Origin: Prorocentrum cordatum | Taxonomy: Eukaryota; Sar; Dinophyceae; Prorocentrales; Prorocentraceae | Assembly (NCBI GenBank): GCA_963575745.1 | Contig: CAUYUJ010014329.1 | Location: 20,001-84,000 of the forward strand | DNA: 64,000 nucleotides | Direction of reading: 5' to 3' | Part shown: positions 1 to 9,799 of the stretch, one piece after another | How the letters are laid out: each line of letters opens with the position of its first letter | Numbering within the stretch: the stretch's first letter is position 1 | Translations under genes and position numbers: made by a program | Notes under the pieces: model-generated | What the model saw: only the letters and a program-made list of their open reading frames with translations | The model's database searches: none | What the model was told of the DNA's origin: nothing

Positions 1-33
<33 letters not shown>

Positions 34-78
34 CCACAAACGCGCACACACACCTACACGTACACACGTACACACACA
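1..78. repeat. CA microsatellite
   Basis: A pure CA run at the window edge degrades into CA-rich sequence up to about position 78. No coding signal. Confidence 0.9.
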
Positions 79-880
79 TGGATTCGACGGGGCCCGTGAT
101 ATACCCACTGGCGGCTCACCCGTCCGTTGCCCGAGGGGCACGCCCGCCCCAAGAACGCGCACGACGCTGGACGCGAGCGGGCCCCTGCTGCACCCCCCGG
201 CGGCTCTCCCTCGGGGTTGCCAAAGCACAACGCCTGCTGCATCGCGGTGATCCTCTGGACGCCAGGACAGGCGCCGCACCCGAGGGCGAGCCCACATCGG
301 GACCCGTGAGATCCCTGGAAAACAACCCCTTGGGGTCCAAGTCGCCAGGCCCGCTCCATCGCAATGATCATCTTGCCGTCGCTCGGACGTCCATTCCCCG
401 TGCATTTGTCGGTGTCGCGCGTGTATTTTTTTGTTGCTCGATGGTCCAGGATGGTCCTCGATGGTCCTCGCCAGCGAGTGGCCCCGAGGGGGGCGCTGCA
501 CGAGTGGCCCTCAGACCTTCTACGGCGAGCCCTCAGACCGTGCTCGCACGAGTGGCAGTCGCGGGGCGCGGCACGGCACGCTGACCATCCTGTGCGAGGC
601 TGCTCGCGCGCACAAGCTGCCCGCCTGAGGTCGCGTGCCGGCGCCCCCGCTCCTGGGCGGTGCGTCGCTCGCCGGCGGCCTCCTGCGAGCACGCTCTGAA
701 GGCTCGCCGTAGAAGGTCTGAGGGCCACGTCCGAGCGATGCCGAGTCATTGGGGCTCTGGCGAGAGGAGGGCGGAGTGCCAAAAAAAGGGCACGCTGCGA
801 GCCTGGACGCGCCCGGGCCCGTGACATCGCCCCCTCGAGCGGCTCCCCCTTGGGGTGCCCGAGCGCCACGCCTGCTACAT
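79..880. other. GC-rich spacer with inverted repeat
   Basis: No gene recognised. Open frames on both strands look like GC-rich noise. The stretch holds a perfect 28-bp inverted repeat (504-531 against 701-728) that extends imperfectly inward to about 50 bp per arm, enough to form a long stem with a loop of roughly 120 bases. Confidence 0.6.
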
Positions 881-1061
881 TTAAGTCGGGCCTGTCCCCC
901 TACAGGGGGATTGTCGACGAACAATAAAAAATACTCAAAACAATACCCCAGAAAGGTCAAACAATATTCAAAAAAATAGTCCCCAGACTATGTTTGGACT
1001 ATGTTTGGGGGTATTTTTTTATTTTTCGTCGAAAATCCCCCTGTAGGGGGACATGCCCGAC
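881..1061. mobile_element. MITE-like element, copy 1 of 4
   Basis: Short element with terminal inverted repeats. The left end is GTCGGGCCTGTCCCCC and the right end is its reverse complement, ending GCCCGAC. Each terminus also contains its own small palindrome, CCCCCTACAGGGGG. The interior is AT-rich with no coding frame. TTAA precedes the left end. Related copies lie at 5425, 17346 and 20833. Non-autonomous DNA transposon is an inference from structure; no transposase for it is seen here. Confidence 0.75.
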
Positions 1062-1232
1062 AGAATGCTGCATCGTCATGACCATGGGGCTCTGAAGGGG
1101 GGGGGGAGTGTCGAGTGCCAAAACAGGGCTCTGCCTGACGAGGACAATACCTGGCCACGAACGGGCCTGTGGTATACCTGCTGGCAGCTCCCTCCTGGAG
1201 CGTCCGAGCGCAACGCCTGCAGCATCGCAGTG

Positions 1233-1505
1233 AACACAGGTGAGCGACTACGAGTGTGAGTGGTGAGTCTGAGTGTGAGTGATTCTAAGTCTTGTTGAGT
1301 CTGAGCGTGAGTGAGTCTGAATACGAGGGAGCCAGGGTCTTAGCGAATGTAGAGTACGAGCGGTATGTGTGTGTATGAGTCTGAGTATGGCGAAACCGAG
1401 TCTGAGCGGAGTTGAGTGTGAGCGAGTCTGAGTGTGAGTGAGCCTGAGAGTGAGTAAGCTTGCGCGTGAACGAATATAAGCGAGGGGTATGTTTGTGGGT
1501 GAGTC
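1233..1505. repeat. GAGTSTGAGT degenerate tandem repeat
   Basis: Degenerate 10-12 base repeat of GAGTCTGAGTGTGAGT type. It creates spurious open frames on both strands. It lies downstream of the minus-strand UBA exon. Confidence 0.7.
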
Positions 1506-1651
1506 TAGGGATGGCGGGCAGGAATATAAGTAACGGTAAAGCACGGAGAAGGATGCGACCCAAGACGAACAATGATGAGCGCAACGTGGAACCGAACGCC
1601 TCGAGAGGCAAGTCCATGGGCTCCAGGCGATTGGCACGCATCCCCAGGCGC

Positions 1652-1763
1652 GTCGTGGTCACGTGGTTGTGCTTGTTCAGCTCCAGGCAGCGCACGGCGT
1701 GCTCGCGCGGGAAGCCGAAGGACTCGAGCTCCTTGAGCAGATCCTCCTCTGGCTCCCTCGCGC
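1652..1763 (-). CDS. UBA-domain exon of an SNF1/AMPK-like kinase (partial)
   Basis: Read on the minus strand, this stretch encodes a UBA-type three-helix domain like the one that follows the catalytic domain in AMPK/SNF1-related kinases. Visible landmarks are DLLKELESFGFPRE, then VRCLELNKHN, then HVTTT, which in relatives leads into a YYLL-like end. The match breaks right after VTT at 1652. The next two intron bases would be GC, so a GC donor splice site is likely and the rest of the domain would lie in another exon outside the window. A plausible acceptor, CCGCAG, sits just upstream near 1764. The matching kinase C-lobe exon is at 7.3-7.43 kb on the same strand, so both may belong to one gene; the link is inferred. 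The exon is strongly GC3-biased, unlike the neighbouring repeats. Confidence 0.5.
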
Positions 1764-1879
1764 CTGCGGCCGCTGGCCAAGGCCAATGCCCACCCGTCGC
1801 TCCGACCCGTCCCGCTCCTGCCCATGCCGGGCTCCCCCCGCGCGTCTCCCGTGCCCCCCCGCCCTCCTCCGCCACCTCT

Positions 1880-2050
1880 CCATCATCCGCCCCTCCTCCC
1901 CCTTGTCCACCCCTCGCTTCCACCTCCTTTTCCTCCTCCTCCTCCTCCTCCTCCTCCTACTCCTCCTCGCCCTCCTCCTCATCCTCATGCTCCCTCCTAC
2001 TCCTCCTCGCCCTCCTCCCTCCTCCTCACCCGTCCATCCTCCCTCGCTTC
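1880..2050. repeat. CCT-rich low-complexity tract
   Basis: Pyrimidine-rich CCT/TCC microsatellite. It lies on the intron side of the UBA exon, and the long open frames across it are artefacts. Confidence 0.8.
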
Positions 2051-2059
2051 CTTGCTGGA

Positions 2060-3235
2060 CGATGGCGCCGTCGTCGTGGTCGTCGCCCGCCTCTTCCAGG
2101 AAGAAGGCCCACGTCGGGACTCGGCAGGCCGCCGCGCCAGAAGCTACGACTCACGGAGCTGCAACTGCACGCCGGGCGCAGCCCTCGCGTGGCGTACTCC
2201 CAACGGCACAGCACCGGCATGCCAGGCGGCCGTGACGCCCGCATGGCCGCCGTGCCAGGTCAGACGGTATTTGCTCCCGCCTCGGCCGCGTATGCACTCG
2301 ACCAGGGCAGTAAGGATGCGCAGTAAGGTTGCAAAGGACTTAGAACGCCATGTTGACGCTTTCCGTGCGGAGCGCAGCATAATGCCGAAGGATGCCGAAT
2401 AGCGAAGGGGCAAGGATGCAAGGGTAGCCTTGGAAAGTTGCCCCATCCTTACTATCATGTTTGACTGTACGGCCAATATCTGTTATGGTCGCAACTGTAT
2501 TTGGCGATGGTGCCGCCCAACGATGCCCTGGATGCAAACTCGAGACACTGATAATATATAATTTGGCGATGGCGTCTTTGGAGAATCACCAGGTGCCCTC
2601 AGTGCGCTATCGACAGCGAAAACGTACTTTTCGCATTGTATAATGTGGCGGTGGTGTCGTAAAACAATTGCCCACATACCGAACTAAGCAACCAAGCGAA
2701 CTTCAAGCAACGAGGGGTACACATTCTCGACGCTCTGGCATAATGAGTGTCCTTGGCACCAGGGGCTCATGTGAAGGCGGTAGGCGAACAATGAAAACAC
2801 CTGTGAACACGGACGACATGACCATGTGCTCAGCGGGGCCCTAATTTCCGCGCGGCTTGCCATGATGACCAATGCACCGATGGTATCCCTGTGACTGCCT
2901 TGTCACCGACAGAGGAAGGATTCAGTGAGGCGTCTCCTGGGGCCGAGCACCTAGATATGGGAGCAACGGCCAATTCCCAGAATGGCGCAGTGGAAATATG
3001 GTGCGCGCTTGGGCACACATCACAGTTGTTCGTCAAACTTCGCGGTGTTGAAATTCAAGACATGGCTTTCTGGCACTACACAAGATCGCCCAGACGTAAC
3101 CATCAGGTCAACTCGTCGCGTTGAAGGCATGACAATGCTGTTTGGGCTCGCTTCAGTGGGAATGACCCCTTGCAGGGACCCACGAAGAGGGATCGTGGAG
3201 GGAGGGTTTTCATCATCGTTGATGATTATTGTGTT
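2060..3235. other. No gene assigned
   Basis: Mixed-composition DNA without recognisable protein. Short repeats of a TTTGGCGATGGTG-like unit occur at about 2500-2660. A plus-strand frame at 2891-3124 is free of low complexity, but its codon use is unremarkable and it matches nothing I know. The stretch probably lies inside the large intron postulated between the UBA and kinase exons. Confidence 0.5.
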
Positions 3236-3239
3236 TACA

Positions 3240-3430
3240 CTGTTCCTTCTCATCCTCCTCCTCCTCCTCGACCTCGTCCTCCTCCTCTTCCCCTCCTTCC
3301 TCCCAATCCCTCCTCCGCCCATCTATTTCCGCCTCTCCTCCGCTTACTCCTCCTCCTGCTACTCCTCCACCTCCTTCTCCTCAGCCTCCTGCTCCTCCTC
3401 CCCCTCCATCCACCGCGCCTGCCGAGACTG
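3240..3430. repeat. TCC microsatellite region
   Basis: Imperfect TCC/CTC runs. The apparent proline/serine or arginine-rich frames are composition artefacts. Confidence 0.8.
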
Positions 3431-3673
3431 GCGAACATCCTCCGGACGCACGACAGACACCTCCTGCCGCCTCCCCTCCTGCCGACCCCCCACCCCCTTG
3501 GAGGAAGAACAAATGCATAAACATAAACACTTGGAGGTCCGCGCGGATCTCTTGGATCTGGGCCACAGCCCCCTCCCTGGCGCGCGGAGTGCGCCAGGGG
3601 GCTCCAGCGCGGATCCAAGAAATCCGCGTGGAGCATTTTTTCTTGTTCGAGCTCCTGCCGCCCACCCCCCCTT

Positions 3674-4098
3674 GATGGGCCTGTTTTCCACCACCACCAC
3701 CACCAACAACAACATAAATTGAAGGGGAAGGAGGGTCCTCCTCCTCCTCCTCCTCCTCCTCCTCCTCCTCCTCCTCCTCCTCCTCCTCCTCACTCCTTCT
3801 CCTCCCTCCCTCCTCCTCCCTCCTCCCTCCCTCCCTCCCTCCCTCCCTCCCTCTCCTCCTCCTCCTCCTCCTCCGCCTCCTCCCTCCTCCTCCTCCTCTC
3901 CTCCTCCTCCTCCTCCTCCTCCTCCGCCTCCTCCGCCTCCTCCTCCTCCTCCTCTTTGTCCTCCTCCTCCTCTTCCCTTTCCTCCTCGTCCTCCTCCTCC
4001 TCCTCCTCCTCCTCCTCCTCTTCGTCCTCCTCCTCCTCCTCCTCGTCCTCCTCCTCCTCCCCCTCCAACTTGTGGTGGTGGTGGACAACAGGCCCACC
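3674..4098. mobile_element. Foldback element with TCC/GGA core, copy 1 of 3
   Basis: The left end reads GGGCCTGTTTTCCACCACC and the right end GGTGGTGGACAACAGGCCC, close reverse complements. Between them lie about 300 bases of TCC repeat. The junctions carry ATTGAAGGGG and CCCCTCCAACTT motifs that recur in the copies at 4724 and 18478. It is best described as an element with terminal inverted repeats and an expanded microsatellite core. Confidence 0.6.
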
Positions 4099-4723
4099 AC
4101 CCCCTGCCGCCTCACCCGCGAGGCGGCGGGCTGGCCTGGCAGCCACTGCGCGGGCAGCGCTGCCTCCGGGATCTGCCGGCACCACGGGTGCCTGCGCACC
4201 TCCTCGCCAAGCGCTCGGCCGGAGGAGGGCCGCGCGGAGGCCGCGTCGCGGTCGGAGGGCCGTGGCGCTGGCCTGCCTCGTCACGGGTGGCCCTCCCGGG
4301 GGCGTCTCGTCGACGCCGGCCCCAGCCTCATGTTGCTCCCATCGTACTTGAGGACCACATCCCAGAAATAACTTCGAGCACCCGGAAAAGTGCCGAAAGG
4401 GTGTCGAAGGAGTGTCGGACGAGGGCCTCCCAGGGCCCGACGGGTGAAGGCCCTCGAATCTCGTTGCTGTTGTTCTGGTGCTCGACATTTTTTTTCTGGT
4501 GGTCAAGGCTAAGATAGGCTGGAACAGCAGAACTCCCGCCCCCGAACACTCGTCGGCGAGAGTCGAGGCTCCCGGCAACAGCTTCGCGAGCCTGGACCCC
4601 GCGAGGCCTGCGCGGGGGGCCCGAGCCTCCCCCCCCCCCAACAACAAAAAAACGGGAGCTCGGGCGCCTGCCACCAAAAAAATCGCAGCCGCCTCCCCCC
4701 CCTCCCCGGGTCTGGTTCGCCAA

Positions 4724-4881
4724 ATGGTGGGCCTGCTTTCCACCGCCGCCGCCAAAAGTTGGAGGGGGGAAGGAGGCGAAGGACGAGGAGGCGGAGGAGG
4801 AGGACGAAGAAGAGGAGGAGGAGGAGGAGGACCCCCTCCCCCTCCAACTTTACGATGGTGGTGGTAGAATGCGAGCCCATC
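4724..4881. mobile_element. Foldback element with GGA core, copy 2 of 3
   Basis: Shorter relative of the element at 3674. The left end is GTGGGCCTGCTTTCCACCGCC, followed by AGTTGGAGG, a GGA run, CCCCCTCCAACTTT, and a diverged right end (GGTGGTGGTAGAATGCGAGCCCATC). Confidence 0.55.
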
Positions 4882-5019
4882 ACAAAAAAAAATGCCAGGA
4901 CGGACCCCTGAAGGGGTCCAGGAGCCGATGTTGAGGAGACCTGGGGAGGGCAGGAAGCCATGGCCTCAGCGTGCCCTCCTCCGACGTCGGAGGCGAGGAG
5001 GGCGGAGGACGGCGGCGGC

Positions 5020-5085
5020 CGCGGTCCTCCTCCTCCTCCTCCTCCTCCTCCTCCTCCTCCTCCTCCTCCTCCTCCTCCAGAGGGG
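5020..5085. repeat. CCT microsatellite
   Basis: Nearly pure CCT run of about 55 bases, followed by AG-rich sequence. Confidence 0.85.
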
Positions 5086-5424
5086 AGGGGGACGAGGAGA
5101 AGGACAGCGCGAAGAGAGGGAAGCAACGCAGGAATACGAGGGCGTGGCGCGTGGATCTGGCGGATCAGCGCCGGGTCAAGTCACCTGTCACAAAGAGGAT
5201 TCGACTGAAAAAAATTGCGCCCGTGCCCCAGCGAGACCCCTGAGCGTTGATCGGGGGCGCGCAAACATGGATTAGCGATCCATGGATTTGGCGCGCGGTC
5301 GCCAAATCCATGGATCGGGGGAGGTGCCCTCCCCATAATGCGGCTGGTGGCGCCTCGCTCGGCGGCGGCAGTCAGCGATTTCCTATGGAAACGGGACCCG
5401 TCGCCAATCCACGCCCCCTTAATC

Positions 5425-5585
5425 TTAGGTCGGGCCTGTCCCCCTACAGGGGGATTTTGGGCGAAAAACTTAAAACACTCAAAACATACTCCTACATGGG
5501 TCAACAATAACAAAAACAAATCGTCCCCATACGATTTGTTTTGCCGATTTTTGAATATTCCCCCTGTAGAGGGACAGGCCCGACT
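5425..5585. mobile_element. MITE-like element, copy 2 of 4
   Basis: The terminal inverted repeats GTCGGGCCTGTCCCCCTACA and the reverse complement ending GGGACAGGCCCGAC enclose about 110 AT-richer bases. CTTAG precedes and CTT follows, fitting a TTA-type target site as in copy 3. Confidence 0.75.
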
Positions 5586-7240
5586 TGACCTTAACCCGTG
5601 TTTGCGATCGCTGGAGTTGAGCACCCTGTGGCGCCGTGCCCGCGTGCGTGCTCCCCCTTGACGGTTGGGTTGGCGCGGGGCCAAGGGGGGCAGGCCGCCT
5701 GCGAGCATGAGAGGGAAAGGCTCGGCCCCGAGAACGGCCACCCCGGCACGCGAAGCCGTTTCGTAAACGCACCCAAAGAAGGAATCAAACGGGGCAGGGC
5801 TGTTTAATGCAGTCGGACTTGACTGGAGAGGACACGCGAGAGGACAAAATACCCTTTCCGAGGGGCACGCTGCCATGGGAATGTAGGAGGCATGGGTCGC
5901 GAGACGCAGGACACAAGGGTACCCTTGACTTGGCAGGGTCGACCTACTAATCAGGGCCGATTGTAAGCGCCCAAGGTCGTTCAGTAAACGCCAACTGTCT
6001 GGCCCGGGTGGTTTTTCCTACCTTGAGAGTAGCGCGAGAGCCCCTGGCTTCAGAGAGCGAGTCACGGCGTTCACGGCTCGGATCAACCCACGATGCGGTC
6101 ACCGCACCGTTCTCGGCGCTCTGTGCCGCTAGGCCCGAATCAAAACAGTACGGTCACCGCACCGCGTCGGGACCCCAAAACCTTCCCTGAGATCCGACGT
6201 TGTGAAAAAATGCAGCACCGCGGAAAATCACGACCGGGGCACTAGACCCATCTTTCTGCTGCACGTTTCGAACCAGATCGGTCGGTGCTGGTCCCCGGGT
6301 GCGAAACTCGGCGGAGACGCCTGGCGCGAACAAATCGTAACGCTCGGTGTGAATAACTAACTCGCCACGGACTCACCACACGGTGTCATTAACGGTTTGT
6401 TTTTGGAGCCCCTGAGAGATCCCAGCGACCGCCGAGCCGAACCGCCGATGGGGTGCGGCCCGACTGGTAGAGTTGCGAGGCGAATCCAGCCGCGGCCACA
6501 CGAGCCTCCCAGGAGACCAGAAACTGCCAAAACGGAGCAGGGGTGGCGGCAACGGTACCTGTACGTGGCGACAGCCGAACCCTGCGCCCACCAAGCATCG
6601 ATTCTCCTCATCGATGGGAGGCGGGGGGCCTTGCTCCACGTGCTCGACGACTTGCGCATCCTCACCCACCGCTCGTCGAGTTGCCCGAATCGTTGATCGG
6701 CGAGGGGGTTGGGCTCGGATTTTGCCAGCGAGCTGAACCTCTGCCCCCCATGACCCCTCCGCCGCCCATTCGTCATTGCACTGGCCTTGCAAACGCGCTG
6801 CAGCAGATTTCTGCGTGGATTTTTACGCGAAACGGCGAGCCAAAAACGAAGTGAATTTCGCGTGAATAATTGTTGGACTTCGTCCTGGCCAAAACAAATC
6901 CACACGAAATTCACCGCGAATTCTGGACGAAATTATCCAAGACACCCTGGGCCCACCGTATCGTTTTCCGAACGAAATCCGCTCTGCGATGATGGCAACT
7001 TAACATTCGTCTGTAGCAACACCTGGTAGCCTCCCACGCCATTCGGCTCTTGCGGATCGACCCTAATCGGTGTTAGAACAATGCGCATCGACACTAAATC
7101 GACGCTAGTTGGTGCTAAACGGCGCTAGACCGGCGCGATATCATCGACTCACAAACGCCGATCGACGCGAATCGGCGCTAAAGACGAAATTGATCTATAC
7201 AAGGCTCCAGTGCTGTGTTACCGAATCCCCTGACTCCCCC
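5586..7240. other. No gene assigned
   Basis: No supported gene. Notable are short inverted motifs around 6820-6940 (AATTTCGCGTGAAT against ACGAAATTCACCGCG) and repeated ATCGGCGCTAAA-like words at 7060-7190. Open frames at 6357-6914 are GC-driven and match nothing I know. The stretch probably belongs to the long intron of the minus-strand kinase gene. Confidence 0.5.
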
Positions 7241-7289
7241 TTTGTCCACCCATCCCCCCGAGAGGAACCCAACGGCCGCCTCCGCCGAG

Positions 7290-7426
7290 GGCACACTTCG
7301 CGCGACGCCCGGAGAGGGCACTCCTGGACGCCGAGCCTCCGCGCCGGGTCCACCGTGAGCAGCCCGCCGATCAGGTCCTGGCGGCAATCGCGGGGCGAGG
7401 AGCCGGATCTCCATTGTAGAGGCCTC
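7290..7426 (-). CDS. Protein kinase C-lobe exon (partial)
   Basis: On the minus strand this encodes the last helices of a Ser/Thr kinase catalytic domain: PLQWRSGSSPRDC, then QDLIGGLLTVDPARRLGVQ. The core DLIxxLLxxDPxxRLG is the conserved subdomain XI signature of CAMK/AMPK-type kinases. An acceptor AATTTAG followed by G fits the exon start at 7426. The kinase frame stops making sense after RLGVQE, where relatives have an ALxHPWF motif. CAG followed by GA at that point could be a non-canonical donor like the GA donor inferred at 57343. The catalytic loop and ATP-binding lobe were not found in the window. With the UBA exon 5.5 kb downstream on the same strand, an SNF1/AMPK-like gene is the best guess. 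Confidence 0.45.
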
Positions 7427-7464
7427 CTAAATTGGGTCGGAATACATGGGGTCGGGAGATCGCG

Positions 7465-7605
7465 CCGCATCGCCGATACGTCGGCGATGCATCGGTGATG
7501 CGCCGGCGATGCATCGTCGCCGTCGGCGATGCATCGCCGACGTCGACGCGAAGCTAACCGGGCCACACATCGAGCCCCATCGGCGATGCATCGGCGATGC
7601 GGTGC
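7465..7605. repeat. GGCGATGCATCG palindromic cluster
   Basis: At least five copies of GATGCATCG or GGCGATGCATCGGCGATGC within 140 bases, many self-complementary around ATGCAT. The cluster is immediately upstream (in gene sense) of the kinase C-lobe exon. Confidence 0.7.
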
Positions 7606-8129
7606 GATCCTCCGACCCAGTCTCCTCCGACCCCATCTAGGAAGCGTCATTCGAATGTTGGTATATACATAACTAAAAAAACTTCGGACGGGCTCTCCAT
7701 TCGGGAACGTTTTTTCGGGACAGGGCACGCGCGCTACATATTAAAATGCGGATGGTGCCGCTTGAACGCCGCGACCTCGAGAGCTGAGTAGACCTCAGGC
7801 GCGGCGGCGCGGCTGTCACGGGAGAGCAGGCAACGCTGTTACAGGGCGGTTCCTCGCTGCAGTTCAGGAGTGTTTCGCGCGCCCACGGGTCCAAGTACAA
7901 CTCCATATGGTCTCCCCCTTCACGTTCCCCACCAGGCGCGGAGTAGTCGTCCACGGCGGCGCCGCGCAGGTAACGCTGGCACTGCGCGCGTATACTCTGA
8001 CGCTGGTGCTGCGTTTCCAAGCGATGGGGCCACTCAAGTGGCCTGCGGCCTAAACCGGCCGCAGCGCGCTAGATAGCTGCACAGACCTTCTACCCGCGAT
8101 CGAAGCTCGCTGCATAGACTTCTAAGGAA

Positions 8130-9730
8130 GCCGCTGCAAAGAACTGTTCGTCACCCGAGAAGAACTGGATGATGCGAGCGCCCTTCCACTGATCGCCGGC
8201 GGGCAGGGGGGCGTCGAACTTAACGCCGTCCAACGCGCAGCTGTGCGACGTCGCTCGGGTTCCGATGGGGGCCGCCAGAAGACCGAGCTGCGGGGGCGGC
8301 CGGGACAGTCGCCCACAGTCTTCTGGCTGCGTACAACGCGCGCTGCACGAAAATCGGCAGCTGGAAGCATCTTCAGGACAAGAGGCACAGGGCCTCGAGG
8401 ATTTGAAGCCTTGCCAGTAAGCTCCGCGCGCCCTTGGCGGCCACCCAGTGGCCGAAGGTCCTGGCCCCCGCGCCTGGCGCGGCGCGCCTCAGGCAGTCCC
8501 CCGCGCGATCCCAGGCCGGGCCTGCTCGCGCCATGCCGGTGCCCATATCGTCGAAGAGGGCACCGATGGAAGCCCATGCGTCCTGCAATCTGCATGCCAG
8601 TTCGGCTTGGCGGTACTTGACTGCAACCTTGCAACTGCCGGGGCCTGCAAGGATGATCGCGCCAGGCCCCGGTCAGCCCGACGCGTCTGCCGTGCTCGGA
8701 GGCCGGCGGATCTCCCACTCATCGCAAACGTTGAAGCGCCCCTCTCTGGTCTCGGTGGCGCGGGTCGGAAGGGCGCTGCTGGCGCGGGAGATCGAAGTTG
8801 CCTCGATCACACGTTGCAGCGCGATCTCTCGGACACGCCACCGCAGTCGGCTGGGCAGCAGTTCTCCACCAGCAGACTGGCCGGCGCCAGCTACGTCGGC
8901 GCTGGGCGCCCCCCCCCCCTTCGTTTGCTTCGAGCAGTGGCAGCGTGGAGAACAGCCTGCCGGCCACGACCTTGAACGGGGCAGCGCTGCCTGCGCGGGC
9001 GAGGCTGTTGCCCGCAAGCGTTGCGCGTGCCCAGCATGGATTCGAAGTTAGCGGCGCGTCCGTCGCGCTCCAGCTGCTTCCGCGCGGCGCGACGCGCGCG
9101 TCGTAACGCGGCATCACGTCGCCGAATGGAGCGAGCGCGCTGGCGGGGAGTTCAGATGTCAACCTGCGCTCCTCGCCTCGCGATTTCATACATAACGCGC
9201 GCTGATGTCGCGCCGCCTGCGCCGTCCACGATGAAAGTCCCCATCGCTGGATCCGCGAACAATCGATGGCCGCCAGGAGCGCTGAGTCGCCTTGCCCGCG
9301 ATCCCACGGCCGTTGTGCCGCCGCGAAGCGCAGCAAATCAGGCGCAAGATCACTCGACCCTTGCAATGGAAAGTGTTACATTCGACGCGGGGGTTCAATC
9401 GCGTCGATTGGCGTCGCGCAAAGATTGTAGGATGCGCCGGAGGTTGCAATTTGCGACATTCCAGACAGTCGCTGACCACTGTGGGAATGAGGTCGGGGCC
9501 TGCCTGTGCCGCGTTGGCTGATCGCAGGGCTCGCGCCATCTCGTCATTTGTAGCGAGCCGCCACCGCTGGAGCTGATGCCGGCGTTGCTCTGGCGCGCGC
9601 GCCTCGAGCGAGTCGCCGCGCATTGGCCAAAGCGACGCGGCGATGTCAAAGCGAGGCCACTCTGGACGCGCCAGTTTGCCTGCAGCATAGCCGGCAGCTC
9701 GCGGCGCGGATCGTCTGAACACTGCGCCAG
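8130..9730 (-). pseudogene. Decayed retroelement integrase and C-terminal region
   Basis: Pieces in changing minus-strand frames line up in order with the integrase of a dinoflagellate LTR-type polyprotein as I remember it. They are: a CLEC zinc-finger half (about 9467) followed by PPAHPTIFARRQ; the first core strand VECNTF (9377), where relatives have Asp in place of Asn; GTFIVDGAGG (about 9225) carrying the second Asp; a charged helix near 9100; FKVVAGRLFSTLPLL (about 8979-8919); and VREIALQRVIEATS with CDEWEIRRPPSTADASG. At 8673-8675 an in-frame TGA stands where relatives have Trp, and the same frame continues as PGPGAIILAGPGS to 8373. At least three frame changes are needed. A last patch (FDAPLPAGDQWKGARIIQF) is near 8200. 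No reverse transcriptase was found downstream. Clearly non-functional. Confidence 0.6.
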
Positions 9731-9799
9731 TTACTGGGCGAGGTCCCAGCTGCGGCCCAGCGACGCAGTCCCTGGAACCACTGCCCTGAGCCCCAGCGA

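Noticed and set aside
2891-3124. 77-residue plus-strand frame without low complexity
   Set aside because: Protein-like but unrecognised, no splice or leader support, and opposite to the kinase gene assumed to span it.
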